The position numbers were made by a program, and so were the translations under genes. DNA of 64,000 nt from Candidatus Uabimicrobium amorphum (GTDB lineage: Bacteria; Planctomycetota; Uabimicrobiia; Uabimicrobiales; Uabimicrobiaceae): NCBI RefSeq assembly GCF_009002475.1, contig NZ_AP019860.1, positions 4,526,001 to 4,590,000 on the forward strand. The letters run 5' to 3'. The notes under the pieces are model-generated. The model saw only the letters and a list, made by a program, of their open reading frames with translations, made no database searches and was not told the origin of the DNA. Positions 16,453 to 26,126 of this stretch are shown here, one piece after another (positions within the stretch are counted from its first letter, which is position 1; each line of letters begins with the position of its first letter).

Positions 16453-17052
16453 TTATTTATTTTGCGTAGGTTTTTGGTTACTTTTATACCATTCATCCCA
16501 TGCTTCGTATTTGAAACCCAACTTTGTTTTGGTAAATATCTCTAAAGCTGCCAGCGCTTGGTGTCTTACCGATGGATTTTCATCTTGAAGCATATCAATG
16601 AGTGGGCGAACTACTTTTTTCGCTCTTAAGTAGCGTAATGATTTTATTAGTTTAAGTTTTACCCAGACATCTTGTTCGTCGACTAACTTTTCGCCCAATA
16701 ATTCTTGGTATTCAAAACCAGCGAAGGATCCTACTGACTGTGCTGCTTCCATACGCACCAATGCATTCTCATCATCTAAAGCTTTTACGACCAGGGGTAG
16801 GTATTCTCTGTCCCCAGATTTCACCATTAAGCGTATTGAAATGGAACGTACAACGGGACTTTGGTCGCGAAGTAGAGCTTCTTTCAACATTTTTTTTACA
16901 ATGTTTTTATTGTCTACATTGTCATATAACCATTCAATTGCCCAAACACGGTCTTGAGATCGGGTACTTTTTAAATTCGCTGTTTGCTCACTAATACCAC
17001 CACCGCAAGAGATCACAAACAATAATATTGAGCAAATAAGGAGTAACTTCAT
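16453..17052 (-). CDS. HEAT-repeat lipoprotein
   Basis: A lipoprotein signal peptide (MKLLLICSILLFVISC, lipobox Cys16) is followed by about four HEAT/PBS-lyase type repeats, recognisable as DQSPVVRSISIRLM, DENALVRMEAAQSVG, EQDVWVKLKLIKSL and DENPSVRHQALAAL. The protein is 199 residues and should sit on the periplasmic or outer-membrane surface as a protein-binding platform. The downstream flippase-like gene starts 2 nt after its stop, so they are co-transcribed. Confidence 0.8.
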   Translation of the reverse strand: MKLLLICSILLFVISCGGGISEQTANLKSTRSQDRVWAIEWLYDNVDNKNIVKKMLKEALLRDQSPVVRSISIRLMVKSGDREYLPLVVKALDDENALVRMEAAQSVGSFAGFEYQELLGEKLVDEQDVWVKLKLIKSLRYLRAKKVVRPLIDMLQDENPSVRHQALAALEIFTKTKLGFKYEAWDEWYKSNQKPTQNK

Positions 17053-17276
17053 GTAAAAACCTCAGTGTAGTTTTATTTTTAGGATCTTTAGTTTTCTGTG
17101 GAAAAAAATTAGATTCATTATAAAATTATTGTTAAGATATAAGCATGTACTGTAAAAGTCAAGATAAAATGATATTTTGCTCCGTTGGAACACACATAAA
17201 GTTAAAAAATAAAAAGGCATAGAAACATCCATTGTTTTTGTGTAACTTTGCGTTTCCAACCACTTGTGAGAAAGAC

Positions 17277-17885
17277 ATGTCCGCTAAAAAATTTCTAGCA
17301 CTAGGCGACTCTTATACCATCGGCGAAAGTGTAAAGCGTGAGAATTCTTGGCCAATTCATCTAAAAGAAGTTATGAAGTCCCAAATAAGTTTAGATGTGA
17401 AAATTATTGCAACAACAGGTTGGACAACGGACGAGCTCGCCGAGGCGATCCATAAAGAAAATATAAGTGAAACTTTTGACATGGTAAGCCTGCTGATTGG
17501 TGTCAACAATCAATACCGACGACGAAGTGCCGAAGAATACCGCAAAGAATTTGTTGAACTTTTGGAACAGGCCATCGTTTTTGCAAGTAATGACCCAAAC
17601 AAGGTGATGGTCATTTCTATTCCTGATTGGGGAGTAACTCCTTTCGCTGCAAAGGACGAGAGATCTTCTTTGGAAATTGGCGAACAGATAGACTTGTACA
17701 ACAAAATAAACGCAGAGGAAGCTAGCCGAAAACATTGTTACTATGTAGATATTACACCTATCTCTAAAAAAGCCTCTGTTGAATCTGAGTTAACCGCAGA
17801 TGATGGTTTACATCCATCTGCAAAAATGTATACTATGTGGGTAGAAAAAATTTCTCCTGTGGCTTTTAAAATACTCAATAACTAA
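17277..17885 (+). CDS. SGNH/GDSL hydrolase
   Basis: The 202-residue protein starts MSAKKFLALGDSYTIGE, giving the block I nucleophile Ser. Block III is LIGVNNQYR and block V is DDGLHPSAKMY, with the catalytic Asp and His. It is expected to hydrolyse esters; no signal peptide is seen after choosing ATG 17277, which has GAGAAAG before it. The upstream in-frame ATG (17232) would add a non-conserved stretch. The kinase gene starts 11 nt downstream. Confidence 0.85.
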   Translation: MSAKKFLALGDSYTIGESVKRENSWPIHLKEVMKSQISLDVKIIATTGWTTDELAEAIHKENISETFDMVSLLIGVNNQYRRRSAEEYRKEFVELLEQAIVFASNDPNKVMVISIPDWGVTPFAAKDERSSLEIGEQIDLYNKINAEEASRKHCYYVDITPISKKASVESELTADDGLHPSAKMYTMWVEKISPVAFKILNN

Positions 17886-17895
17886 GAAAAAATCC

Positions 17896-19428
17896 ATGGA
17901 TACTCAAAAAACTTGGCAACCCCCAAAAAGATTTGCCGACTATGAAATCATTCAAAAAATAGACGACGGTGGGATGGGAGCTATTTACAAAGCACGACAT
18001 GTTGATTCACAAGAGGTTGTGGCAATCAAGGTCATGGTGAATGATTCGCAATATAAGCGTTTTGAGCGAGAAGCGGAGACAAGTAAACGGCTAAATCACC
18101 CTAACTTTGTACGTTTCCGTAAAAAAGGAGAAATCTCAGGGAAAATATTTATTGTAATGGACTACATTGAAGGTTTGCCTTTAAAAAAGTATTTAGAACA
18201 AAGTCTTCCTCTTGATCAAAAATTTAAGCTATTTCACACCATCTTGAAAGCAATCGTGTTTGCCCATGATACAGGAGTAATTCACCGTGATATCAAACCG
18301 GCAAATATTCTTGTGAAAGATAGTGGAGAACCAATTATTCTCGATTTTGGATTGGCAAAGTGTGTTGATTTTAGCGATAAAAAAGATGAAACCTATTTGA
18401 CTCTCGAAGGGCAAATATTGGGAACCCCAGGTTACATGTCTCCTGAACAGGCCAAGGGGGAAGTTGAGTATCAAGACGAACGAACAGACATTTTTTCTTT
18501 GGGAATTATCCTTTACGAAGCCCTAACAGGACACAATCCTTTCGAAGGGGGTAATGTAATTGATATTTGTTATAAAATAGCAAATAATCCACCAGAGCCT
18601 ATTCGTACTTATCTACCTAAAATACCTGATATTTTAGAGGGCATTATCAATAAATCGTTAGAAAACAATATCAAAAAAAGGTACCAAACCGCAGAAGAGT
18701 TCTTGTATGACTTTGAAGAATTTCTATCGATAAAAAAAGCCCATGCATCTACACCGACACCTCTACCTAAACCTGTCGTAAAAAGTACCCCTAAAGATGG
18801 TGTTATTTGTCTGGTTTGTGGAACAGAAAACAACAAAGAGTCACTTTATTGTAGTGAATGTAACCAAATATTAAAAAAAGAGTTTCATCGCAACGATACT
18901 AAAAAAGTGAAGATTCTCAATCAAGACCCCATGACAAAAGCACGCAAATCTATGCCTCCTTTGGTTGCAGAACCAAAAAGTTTAATGAATATTATTTCGC
19001 AGAACCCACAGCACATCATTGAGGTAAAAAGGGAGTACCCTGAAGAAGAGAAAATAATACCGGCATTTACACCTGTAGAGAAACCTAAAATTGTTCAACG
19101 ACCCATTTCTTTATTTGAGTTATTGATCGGTGCTCTCGGGTTTTTGTTTTCCATTTTACCTATCTTCTATATGTATCGATTTTCTCTGAGTTTGCATATT
19201 TTTGATTTCTTTATCGGTATGTTTTCCGCATATTTGGTATTTGAAAGTCGTAAATACATGGCCGCTGTATTTATTTTTCCTTTGGCCTTTATTATCTGTT
19301 GTTGTGTAAAAAATTACTTTGGGGTTATCGGAATACCTTTTGCTCCAAGTTTTTTTCCCAAACTAGCCATGGGCAGCGTTGTGACATTTTTTTATGCGCG
19401 ATGTCTGTTCTACATGTATAAGTTGTAA
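17896..19428 (+). CDS. Ser/Thr protein kinase with zinc ribbon and membrane C-terminus
   Basis: The N-terminal kinase domain (residues about 15-280) keeps the catalytic residues: glycine loop IDDGGMGAIYKA, VAIKVM, catalytic loop VIHRDIKPANIL, DFGLAK and activation segment GTPGYMSPEQA. It should therefore be active. A linker has a zinc ribbon of type CLVCG-x12-CSEC (about 308-327). The C-terminus (about 400-510) has three to four hydrophobic segments, so the kinase faces the cytoplasm from the inner membrane. The layout differs from PknB/PASTA kinases, which have one membrane helix and external sensor domains. It is likely in an operon with the SGNH hydrolase. Confidence 0.9.
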   Translation: MDTQKTWQPPKRFADYEIIQKIDDGGMGAIYKARHVDSQEVVAIKVMVNDSQYKRFEREAETSKRLNHPNFVRFRKKGEISGKIFIVMDYIEGLPLKKYLEQSLPLDQKFKLFHTILKAIVFAHDTGVIHRDIKPANILVKDSGEPIILDFGLAKCVDFSDKKDETYLTLEGQILGTPGYMSPEQAKGEVEYQDERTDIFSLGIILYEALTGHNPFEGGNVIDICYKIANNPPEPIRTYLPKIPDILEGIINKSLENNIKKRYQTAEEFLYDFEEFLSIKKAHASTPTPLPKPVVKSTPKDGVICLVCGTENNKESLYCSECNQILKKEFHRNDTKKVKILNQDPMTKARKSMPPLVAEPKSLMNIISQNPQHIIEVKREYPEEEKIIPAFTPVEKPKIVQRPISLFELLIGALGFLFSILPIFYMYRFSLSLHIFDFFIGMFSAYLVFESRKYMAAVFIFPLAFIICCCVKNYFGVIGIPFAPSFFPKLAMGSVVTFFYARCLFYMYKL

Positions 19429-20077
19429 AAAATACACCGCATTGCCGATTTGAATTCCGACGCTTTCTGCGCTGGAATTCTATCACCATTTCTATTATCC
19501 AGATCCCTATACCGTTTTAGACATAAAAAAATTACCCCATTGAATTTTTGTTACTTTTCTCAAAATAACGAAAGCCTTTTGTTTCAGGAATGGGATCAGG
19601 ACCGTTTCTCCTCAATCAACTAGCACAAACCATAATTTTTATTATTCTAAATAACCTATCTCTTGATTTATTCAAATATAAGGTTGTCATCCATTCGATA
19701 TTTCGATTTTTTGTGAAGACACCTCTTCCACAAGGGACTAATTGTTGAAATTTAAAAAAATATAATAAATTGAATTTGTGAAAAAATTATTGCATTTTTT
19801 TTTCTTTTGTTATACTGTATATCTCGCTAACCCCATTGTAATCTATATTCTACAGCGATTTGTGTTTTTTATCCTACGTTATTGTGTTTTGTATACTCTA
19901 CATTTTTTGGTCTGTTTTTTGCATGTTGCATATTTTTGTAATGTTTATTTAAAAAAATACCTGCCGGTTTGCGAAAAAGAAACGTATATATATGTATAAG
20001 CAATAATTTTTTCGTTTTGAAAGTGATCAGGTATTACTTTTACATTGAAATCGCACTTCTTTCTTAAAGGCTAATAA
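19429..20077. other. Intergenic region, mostly featureless
   Basis: A hairpin GAATTCC...GGAATTC (19452-19480) follows the kinase gene and may weaken read-through. A GTG frame of 73 codons (19778-19999) and one of 53 codons (from about 19590) are AT-rich, hydrophobic and lack ribosome binding sites; I do not call them. Near 20020-20050 a TTGAAA/TACATT pair with an 18-nt spacer is a weak promoter candidate for the next gene. Confidence 0.45.
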
Positions 20078-22786
20078 ATGACTCGTGCTTTAAAAATAAT
20101 ATTTTTTCTCATTATTATTCTTCTGCCGTCACTTTTAGCAAAAGAACAGAGGAAACTTGCGAAAAATATTTTAATTTTAAACTCATATAATTATGGTATG
20201 CCATGGCAACAAACTGTTAATGAAGCTATTAATCGTTTTTTTGATCGCACAAACATAGTACTGGAAATTCATTTAGAATATACCGGGCTGGCACAGATGC
20301 ACACCCCAGGTTTTAAACAAAACTTGGTCGATTTGTATACCCACAAGTACCGCAATGACATTGATTTGGTTATTGTAGTTGATGTTCCCGCTGCTAATTT
20401 TGTTGCACAATATCGCGATAAACTACCATGGAAGGCGCCTGTTGTTTTTATCTCTGACAAACAAGACCAGGATAAAATCTTAGGTATAAAAAACATGGTG
20501 GGGGTATTTTCAGATGTGGACATAAAAGCCACCTTAGATGTTGCTCTTACGTTACACCCTGATACGGAAAATATTGCGGTTATTTGCGGATGTTCACCAG
20601 TTGAGCAACTGTATGAAAAAGCAGCAAAAGAGGTTCTCGAAAAATACAGAGATCATTATTCTGTTATCAATTTAACTGGTCTTTCCATGAAGACTGTACT
20701 CTCAAGAGTGAAGAAACTTCCGCCGCGAACAATCGTGCTGTATTTGTTGACGATTGTCGATGCAGAAGGGAAAGATTTCATACCAAGAAAAATACTCTCT
20801 AAAATATCGCAAAACTCTACCGCCCCTATTTATGGTTTATGGGATTCTCTTCTTGGGGGAGGAATTGTCGGCGGACGAGTATCTTGTGCTGAGTTCGATG
20901 GAGTACAGGCAGCCGAAATAGCGGTAAAGATTTTAAAGGGAGAAAAGGTTGACAAAAATGTGGATGGAGGGCAAAAATTTCTATTTGACATGCGTCAACT
21001 GAAACGTTGGAACATAAATGAAAAAAAGCTGCCTAAGTTGAGTGAAATATTTTATCGCGAAAAAACACTTTGGGATCTTTATCGTTTTCAAATAATCACC
21101 ATTTCTTGTTTAGTTATTCAGTTCTTGTTTATACTGCAATATGTGGTACGCGGAAAAAAAGCAAACCGTTTACAAAAAGCATGTGATGATTTAGAAGTAC
21201 AAGTAGATAAGGGAACCACGGAATTAAATGAACTCAATAAAGCATTGGAGACTCGCTGTCTAGAGTGCGTGGAAGTGAAAAAACGCGAGGCGGCGCAAGT
21301 GGCAAATAAAGCGAAGAGCCAATTTTTAGCCAATATGAACCACGAAATACGTACTCCGATGAATGCGGTAATTGGGGTATCTGAGTTACTGAGTAAAACT
21401 CAACTTGATGAACAACAACGAAAGTACACCAAAATCCTACTAGATAGTAGTAAACACATACTCTACATTATCAATAATATTCTGCATCTTTCTAAAATAG
21501 AATCAAACCAATTGAATTTAGAGACAGAAGTATTCAAGGTCGAAGAGTGCTTGTGTGAAATTTTTCACATGGTAAGCCCTGAAGCGCAAAAAAAAGATCT
21601 GAAAATTAATTTAGATATTGATGAGCGTATCGATTTTCCCGTTCGTGGTTATGTAAAGCCACTAAAACAAGTTTTAATTAACTTAGCGAGCAACGCGATT
21701 AAATTTACGGAACATGGAAGTATTCAAATTTCTGTTCAGCTAGAATCCTGTGATGATTCTTATGCAAGGTTGCTATTTTCAGTGAAAGATACAGGTTTGG
21801 GAATATGTGAAGAAGATCGACAGCGCATTTTTGACGACTTTTATCAGGTTCAACACCAAAAGGATTACAAGGGAACGGGTCTTGGGCTTTCTATTTGTAA
21901 AAAGCTTGTGGAGATTATGAAAGGAAAGCTGGGAGTCCGTAGCGATTTGGGGAGAGGCTCAGAGTTTTTTTTCGATATAGAAGTTTTTCGTGCCAAAGAC
22001 ATCGTCGTTAGCTATGATGCTAGCCACTCTGACACAGGTAATTTTTTCCAGAAACACCCTTTGAAAATTCTTGTTGCCGAAGATCACGAAACAAATCGCA
22101 TGGTTCTTACAGATACTTTTTCTATTCTAGGTTACGAAATTGATGTGGTAAGTAATGGTCAAGAGGCCGTGAATTATGCGATGAGTTCTGAATATGATCT
22201 TATTTTTGTGGATATCCACATGCCGATCATGGATGGTTTTGAAGCGACATCGTGCATACGCGAGAACTTTGCACCCGAACACTGTCCCTTAATTGCAGGA
22301 TTAACAGCCGAAATTTTTGATGAAGAAGACTATCTATTAAAAAATGGTTGGGATGATTTGCTGTATAAACCAGTAACTATAGAAAAGTTACGCGATACTC
22401 TTCAACGCTGTTATCATAAAAAAACACGGCGTAAGACAATTACAACAAATCATAAACTTCTCAATTCGCAAGTAGTTGATCGAAAAGTAATCGCAAAAAT
22501 AGACAAAGATTATCTTGATGTTAAGACTCAATATTTTTTAAACAAGGTTCCCGAAGTAATTGGTCAAATTGAAAATGGTCTAGAGTTAAAAGATATTCGC
22601 AAGAAAGTAAAAGAATTAAAGAAAGATTTTAAAGATTTGGGTTTGCGAAGATTTACACAAGTTTGTAACGAAATTCATGGTGATGCCACAAGTGAAAATG
22701 TGGATTACTTTGTTGACTCATTAAAAATATGTTACTATTGGACCAGTGAAGAATTAAAAAGTTACTTACCTACCACAGATAATTAA
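20078..22786 (+). CDS. Hybrid sensor histidine kinase/response regulator
   Basis: The 902-residue protein has a signal peptide, a periplasmic ABC-substrate-binding-like sensor (about 25-335, with AKNILILNSYNYGMPWQ and PVVFISDKQ), one membrane helix (about 342-362) and a coiled coil. The kinase core follows: NMNHEIRTPMNAVIG with the phosphoacceptor His, then N-box LINLASNAIKF and DTGLGI/GTGLGLSI ATP boxes. A receiver domain (about 665-785) has the acceptor Asp in IFVDIHMPIMDGFEA. The C-terminal 100 residues look like an Hpt domain whose usual HxLKG acceptor segment has become KELKKDFKDLG. AAAGG precedes the ATG. It stands just upstream of flagellin 1 but has its own terminator. Confidence 0.9.
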   Translation: MTRALKIIFFLIIILLPSLLAKEQRKLAKNILILNSYNYGMPWQQTVNEAINRFFDRTNIVLEIHLEYTGLAQMHTPGFKQNLVDLYTHKYRNDIDLVIVVDVPAANFVAQYRDKLPWKAPVVFISDKQDQDKILGIKNMVGVFSDVDIKATLDVALTLHPDTENIAVICGCSPVEQLYEKAAKEVLEKYRDHYSVINLTGLSMKTVLSRVKKLPPRTIVLYLLTIVDAEGKDFIPRKILSKISQNSTAPIYGLWDSLLGGGIVGGRVSCAEFDGVQAAEIAVKILKGEKVDKNVDGGQKFLFDMRQLKRWNINEKKLPKLSEIFYREKTLWDLYRFQIITISCLVIQFLFILQYVVRGKKANRLQKACDDLEVQVDKGTTELNELNKALETRCLECVEVKKREAAQVANKAKSQFLANMNHEIRTPMNAVIGVSELLSKTQLDEQQRKYTKILLDSSKHILYIINNILHLSKIESNQLNLETEVFKVEECLCEIFHMVSPEAQKKDLKINLDIDERIDFPVRGYVKPLKQVLINLASNAIKFTEHGSIQISVQLESCDDSYARLLFSVKDTGLGICEEDRQRIFDDFYQVQHQKDYKGTGLGLSICKKLVEIMKGKLGVRSDLGRGSEFFFDIEVFRAKDIVVSYDASHSDTGNFFQKHPLKILVAEDHETNRMVLTDTFSILGYEIDVVSNGQEAVNYAMSSEYDLIFVDIHMPIMDGFEATSCIRENFAPEHCPLIAGLTAEIFDEEDYLLKNGWDDLLYKPVTIEKLRDTLQRCYHKKTRRKTITTNHKLLNSQVVDRKVIAKIDKDYLDVKTQYFLNKVPEVIGQIENGLELKDIRKKVKELKKDFKDLGLRRFTQVCNEIHGDATSENVDYFVDSLKICYYWTSEELKSYLPTTDN

Positions 22787-22813
22787 CAATTACTATCATG
22801 ATATTTTGCCTCT

Positions 22814-22837
22814 GGGGAAAAAAAAAATTTTTTCCCC
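22814..22837 (+). terminator. Terminator of the hybrid kinase gene
   Basis: GGGG plus an A-run pairs with a T-run plus CCCC in a 24-bp dyad, followed by TAAAGTTATTTTTT. It separates the kinase from the flagellin promoter, whose -35 box begins at the next base. Confidence 0.75.
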
Positions 22838-22864
22838 TAAAGTTATTTTTTACCCATCCGAGAA
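22838..22864 (+). promoter_or_regulatory. Sigma-28 promoter of flagellin 1
   Basis: TAAAGTTA (22838-22845), an 11-nt spacer and TCCGAGAA (22857-22864) match the FliA consensus TAAAGTTT-N11-GCCGATAA at 13 of 16 positions. It lies 49 nt before the flagellin start codon. Confidence 0.75.
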
Positions 22865-22912
22865 TTAGGGTATAAGAATAACTGATACCATTTGGAATTA
22901 AAGGAGGCAATT

Positions 22913-24304
22913 ATGTCAATTTCTATACTCAACAATTCATCTGCTCTAAACTCTGCACGTCAATTGAACAAATCTCAAAAGTATTTAGGAAAATCTTTTG
23001 AAAAATTATCTTCTGGCCTACGCATCAATCGCGCTGCTGACGATGCTGCGGGATTAAAAATCGCAGAAAGATTTAATTCACAAATTTCAGGTCTAGGTCA
23101 AGCAATTCGCAATTCCAATGATGGAATTTCTTTAGTTCAAACTGCCGAAGGTGCTCTGAATGAAACAACGAGTATCTTACAAAGAATGAGAGAACTTGCT
23201 GTACAATCCGCAAACGGAACTTTCAGCGATAGCGACCGTGAATCGATACAAGATGAAACATCGCAACTTATTCAAGAAATTGACCGTGTCGCCTTAGAAA
23301 CCAGTTTTAACGGTCGTAAAATTCTAGATGGTTCAGCAAATAATTTAAAATTCCAGGTGGGAGAAAACGCCGGACAAACCATCGATATTTCTGTACGTGG
23401 AGCCACCAGCAAGAGCTTTGGACAAATCGCACAAAGCACCGGAAATAGCGCAGTAGACGGTAACGCTCTTGCCGAAGGTGAATTAGAAATTAATGGTAAA
23501 CTTGTACGTGGTTCGTCATCTTTTGTTGGTAGTGCCGCTGGACAAGACGCTACCAGTGCTTTTGCGAAAGCGCAGGCAATTAACGCAAGTGGAACCGGAG
23601 TACGCGCCGAGGCTCAGGCTACTGAGTTTGAAGTAGCTGCAAGTGGAATAGCCGTTGCCGCAGACGAAACACTTGAAATTAATGGTGTGGCCATTTTTGA
23701 CAACAACCAAGGTTCAAACATTACGAATGCCGAAGAACTCGCAGAGGCGATCAATGCGTTTTCCGCAGATACAGGGGTAACAGCTACTGTGGATGTAACA
23801 AATGACACTTTTACACTTACCGCTGCTGATGGACGCAATATTGACGTTGTTAATAATGGTACAACGACAGCTTTCGGTACTGCAACTACCCGAGGAGAAA
23901 TTCAACTTTCTAGTGTTGATGACATTGCTCTAGCTGGAAACGTTGCTTCTATCGGTTTTACAGGGGTTGCTGGAATTTCTCGTGACAATAACTCGGTAAG
24001 TGATTTAGATCTTTCCACACAAGGGGGAGCGACAGAAGCGATTGAGAGAATTGATGCTGCTCTTGACTCTGTTGGAAAAAGCCGCGGAGAACTTGGTGCT
24101 CTTCAAAATCGTTTTGAATCTACGATTTCGAACCTAAGCAATGTAAATGAAAACCTAAATGCTGCTCGTTCGCGACTTCTAGATACAGATTTCGCGCAAG
24201 AGTCCATTAACCTAACAAAGAACCAATTACTACAACAGGCAGGAACAACAATTCTTGCACAATCGAAGCAATCTTCTCAAATTGCCTTGAATCTTTTAGG
24301 ATAA
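22913..24304 (+). CDS. fliC: Flagellin 1
   Basis: The 463-residue filament subunit has the classic conserved N-terminal domain (SSGLRINRAADDAAGLKIAE, GISLVQTAEGALNE, MRELAVQSANGT) and C-terminal domain (LGALQNRFESTISNLSNV, SRLLDTDFAQE, LLQQAGTTILAQ). A variable beta-rich middle (about 185-375) includes a FlgK/flagellin-hook-like insert (ADETLEINGVAIFD). It is exported by the flagellar type III system and capped by FliD, whose gene follows. ATG 22913 is preceded by AAAGGAGG. It is closely similar to flagellin 2 at 55073-56461. Confidence 0.95.
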   Translation: MSISILNNSSALNSARQLNKSQKYLGKSFEKLSSGLRINRAADDAAGLKIAERFNSQISGLGQAIRNSNDGISLVQTAEGALNETTSILQRMRELAVQSANGTFSDSDRESIQDETSQLIQEIDRVALETSFNGRKILDGSANNLKFQVGENAGQTIDISVRGATSKSFGQIAQSTGNSAVDGNALAEGELEINGKLVRGSSSFVGSAAGQDATSAFAKAQAINASGTGVRAEAQATEFEVAASGIAVAADETLEINGVAIFDNNQGSNITNAEELAEAINAFSADTGVTATVDVTNDTFTLTAADGRNIDVVNNGTTTAFGTATTRGEIQLSSVDDIALAGNVASIGFTGVAGISRDNNSVSDLDLSTQGGATEAIERIDAALDSVGKSRGELGALQNRFESTISNLSNVNENLNAARSRLLDTDFAQESINLTKNQLLQQAGTTILAQSKQSSQIALNLLG

Positions 24305-24314
24305 TTTTAAAAAC

Positions 24315-24586
24315 GATAATAAGTTTTTTATTAGGGCGTGTCATCAATTAGCTAAACGCACCAAATTTAGAAAAAATATACACCTAGTGTCATTCCTGGC
24401 TTGACCAGGAATCCACGAATAAAGTTGTAAAACCCAATAAAAGTAAGACTTTCTTTTTACATTAGAATTTTTTTCTTTTATTGTTTTTTCTCTTAAAAAG
24501 CGTGGATCCCGCATCAGGTGCGGGATGACACAGTAAAGGAAATATTCTTTAATTGATGACAGCCCCTAAACAAAAAACTTATTATC
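24315..24586. mobile_element. MITE-like element with long imperfect terminal inverted repeats
   Basis: A 36-nt arm at 24315-24350 (starting GATAATAAGTTTTTT and ending GTCATCAATTA) matches in reverse complement the 37-nt arm at 24550-24586 with about five differences. The 272-bp element contains no gene but encloses one hairpin-pair repeat. It sits between flagellin 1 and fliD. The outer part of the left arm also resembles a flagellin terminator, so the true ends could be the inner AGGG(C/G)(G/C)TGTCATCAATTA part. Confidence 0.65.
24387..24531. repeat. Hairpin-pair repeat, copy A
   Basis: Two hairpins face each other: GTGTCATTCC...GGAATCCACG (24387-24417, stem ATTCCTGG/CCAGGAAT) and CGTGGATCCC...GGGATGACAC (24501-24531, stem ATCCCGCA/TGCGGGAT). 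Outer halves are complementary, so the whole element can fold on itself. Copies B (47201-47282) and C (60475-60554) share the plan. Confidence 0.75.
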
Positions 24587-24679
24587 AAGCACTAATAAAA
24601 AATATTTATGAAGATTAAATGTACCAGTTACGGTTATGGCAAAATTGCTGTAATTGGTATCTTTATTCTTATTTCTTTC

Positions 24680-24704
24680 CCAGGTAGACCTACCTGGGAT
24701 TTTT
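24680..24704 (+). terminator. Hairpin before fliD
   Basis: CCCAGGTA-GACC-TACCTGGG followed by ATTTTTG is a compact terminator-like hairpin about 27-50 nt upstream of the fliD start. It could be the flagellin 1 terminator displaced by the MITE-like insertion, or an attenuator of fliD. Confidence 0.65.
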
Positions 24705-24730
24705 GCGTTTACATATTCAAGGAGAGTTTT

Positions 24731-26101
24731 ATGGCTGAGGGGACCTTATCACTGAATGTAGGTTTGGCTACAGGGATAGATTTTGGATCGCTTGTAGGAC
24801 AACTTATTAGTGTTGAGAGACGTCCACTTGGTATTTTGCAGCAACGGAAAAATGGTTTTCAGGCGCAAAAAGCGGCTTACGATCAGCTGCAAACCAAGAT
24901 GAACGATCTAAAAAGTGCTGCGCAAAAAATAGATGGACAAAATGACGATCTTTCTGCCGCAAGCTCTAAGGAAGAACTGCTGACATTTAAAGCGAAGAGC
25001 GATTCTGATTTTATAAAAGCTTCGGTAAAAGAAGGGGCAAAACCAGCTACACACAATGTGAAAGTGAATCAGTTGGCCCAAGGGACAAGACTCGCGCATT
25101 TGGGAGTGGATGATAAAGAAGCGGCGATTTCTGCAAGCGACGCCAATCTTGTTATCAACATCGGATCTTCGGAAGAAACACTTGAAATTAAAGGTGGTGA
25201 GACGACTTTGGAAGGTCTTGCGGCACAAATTAATGATCTCGACGCGTCTATTTCCGCTTCGATTGTAAACGATGGTAGTGCCTCCAATGGTTTTCGCTTG
25301 GTAATTTCCAGTGGAAGTACCGGGGTGGAAAACGCAGTTTCTATCAACGATGCAGAAACGACGCTTGCAGGATTTGCCACCAGTGATTTTGAAGAAGTGC
25401 AGCAGGCAAAAGATGCGCAAATTACCATTGACGGAATTGACATTTCTCGTGGAACCAACTCTGTTTCTGACGCTATTGATGGTGTGACTCTGGAGTTAAA
25501 CGACATTAGCGAAGAAGAGGCAATCATCACTGTTTCTCGTGACAACGACGCTTTTAAAAATAAAGTAAGTGATTTTGTTAGCAAAATTAACGATGTATTG
25601 TCTTTTGTGAACGCCAATTCAGGATCTTCCGATAACAAAGCTTCTGGAGTTCTTGCTGGAGACCGCGTACTGATTAGCGCCCAAAGTCGTATTCGCAATT
25701 TACTCACCGAAGCGCAGGGGGGAGTTTCTCTATCAGAAATTGGACTCACCACAGGCGAAGATGGACTGATTAGTTTTGATTCGGCTAAGTTTTTAGAGGC
25801 GGTGGATGAAAACCCTACATTGGTTCGAGGTGTGTTTGCCGGCGGTGAGTCGGAACAAGGTGTTTCAGGACGTTTGGTGAGTATCGTAAAAGAATTTGTC
25901 GATCCCACAGGTTTTATTGCCACACGTCAAGATGGTTTACAAAGTTCGGCGGATAGTTTACAGGACCAAATAGATGTGGCAGAGAAAAGATTAGTGAAAC
26001 GAGAAGATACCTTACGCAAGCAATTTGTCAATTTAGAGCAAGTTGTATCAAATTTACAATCTAACCAGAATTTTTTATTACAACAAATTGGTGCTGTGTA
26101 A
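24731..26101 (+). CDS. fliD: Flagellar filament cap FliD
   Basis: The 456-residue protein begins MAEGTLSLNVGLATGIDFGSLV, the FliD N-terminal segment. It has FliD domain features such as ATHNVKVNQLAQ, SDAIDGVTLELNDIS and a C-terminal coiled coil (LQDQIDVAEKRLVKREDTLRKQF). FliD forms the cap that guides flagellin polymerisation. The start at 24731 follows GGAGAG; an upstream in-frame ATG (24608) would read through the hairpin and is rejected. It ends inside a bidirectional terminator shared with flgL. Confidence 0.93.
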   Translation: MAEGTLSLNVGLATGIDFGSLVGQLISVERRPLGILQQRKNGFQAQKAAYDQLQTKMNDLKSAAQKIDGQNDDLSAASSKEELLTFKAKSDSDFIKASVKEGAKPATHNVKVNQLAQGTRLAHLGVDDKEAAISASDANLVINIGSSEETLEIKGGETTLEGLAAQINDLDASISASIVNDGSASNGFRLVISSGSTGVENAVSINDAETTLAGFATSDFEEVQQAKDAQITIDGIDISRGTNSVSDAIDGVTLELNDISEEEAIITVSRDNDAFKNKVSDFVSKINDVLSFVNANSGSSDNKASGVLAGDRVLISAQSRIRNLLTEAQGGVSLSEIGLTTGEDGLISFDSAKFLEAVDENPTLVRGVFAGGESEQGVSGRLVSIVKEFVDPTGFIATRQDGLQSSADSLQDQIDVAEKRLVKREDTLRKQFVNLEQVVSNLQSNQNFLLQQIGAV

Positions 26102-26126
26102 CCAAGAGCTTGACAAGCTCTTGGTT
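26100..26126. terminator. Bidirectional terminator between fliD and flgL
   Basis: Perfect 12-bp arms AACCAAGAGCTT and AAGCTCTTGGTT with a 3-nt loop overlap the stop codons of both convergent genes. Confidence 0.7.

Noticed and set aside
19778..19999. A 73-codon hydrophobic frame starting with GTG
   Set aside because: It is AT-rich, Phe/Tyr/Cys-rich without a ribosome binding site and has the composition of random AT-rich DNA.
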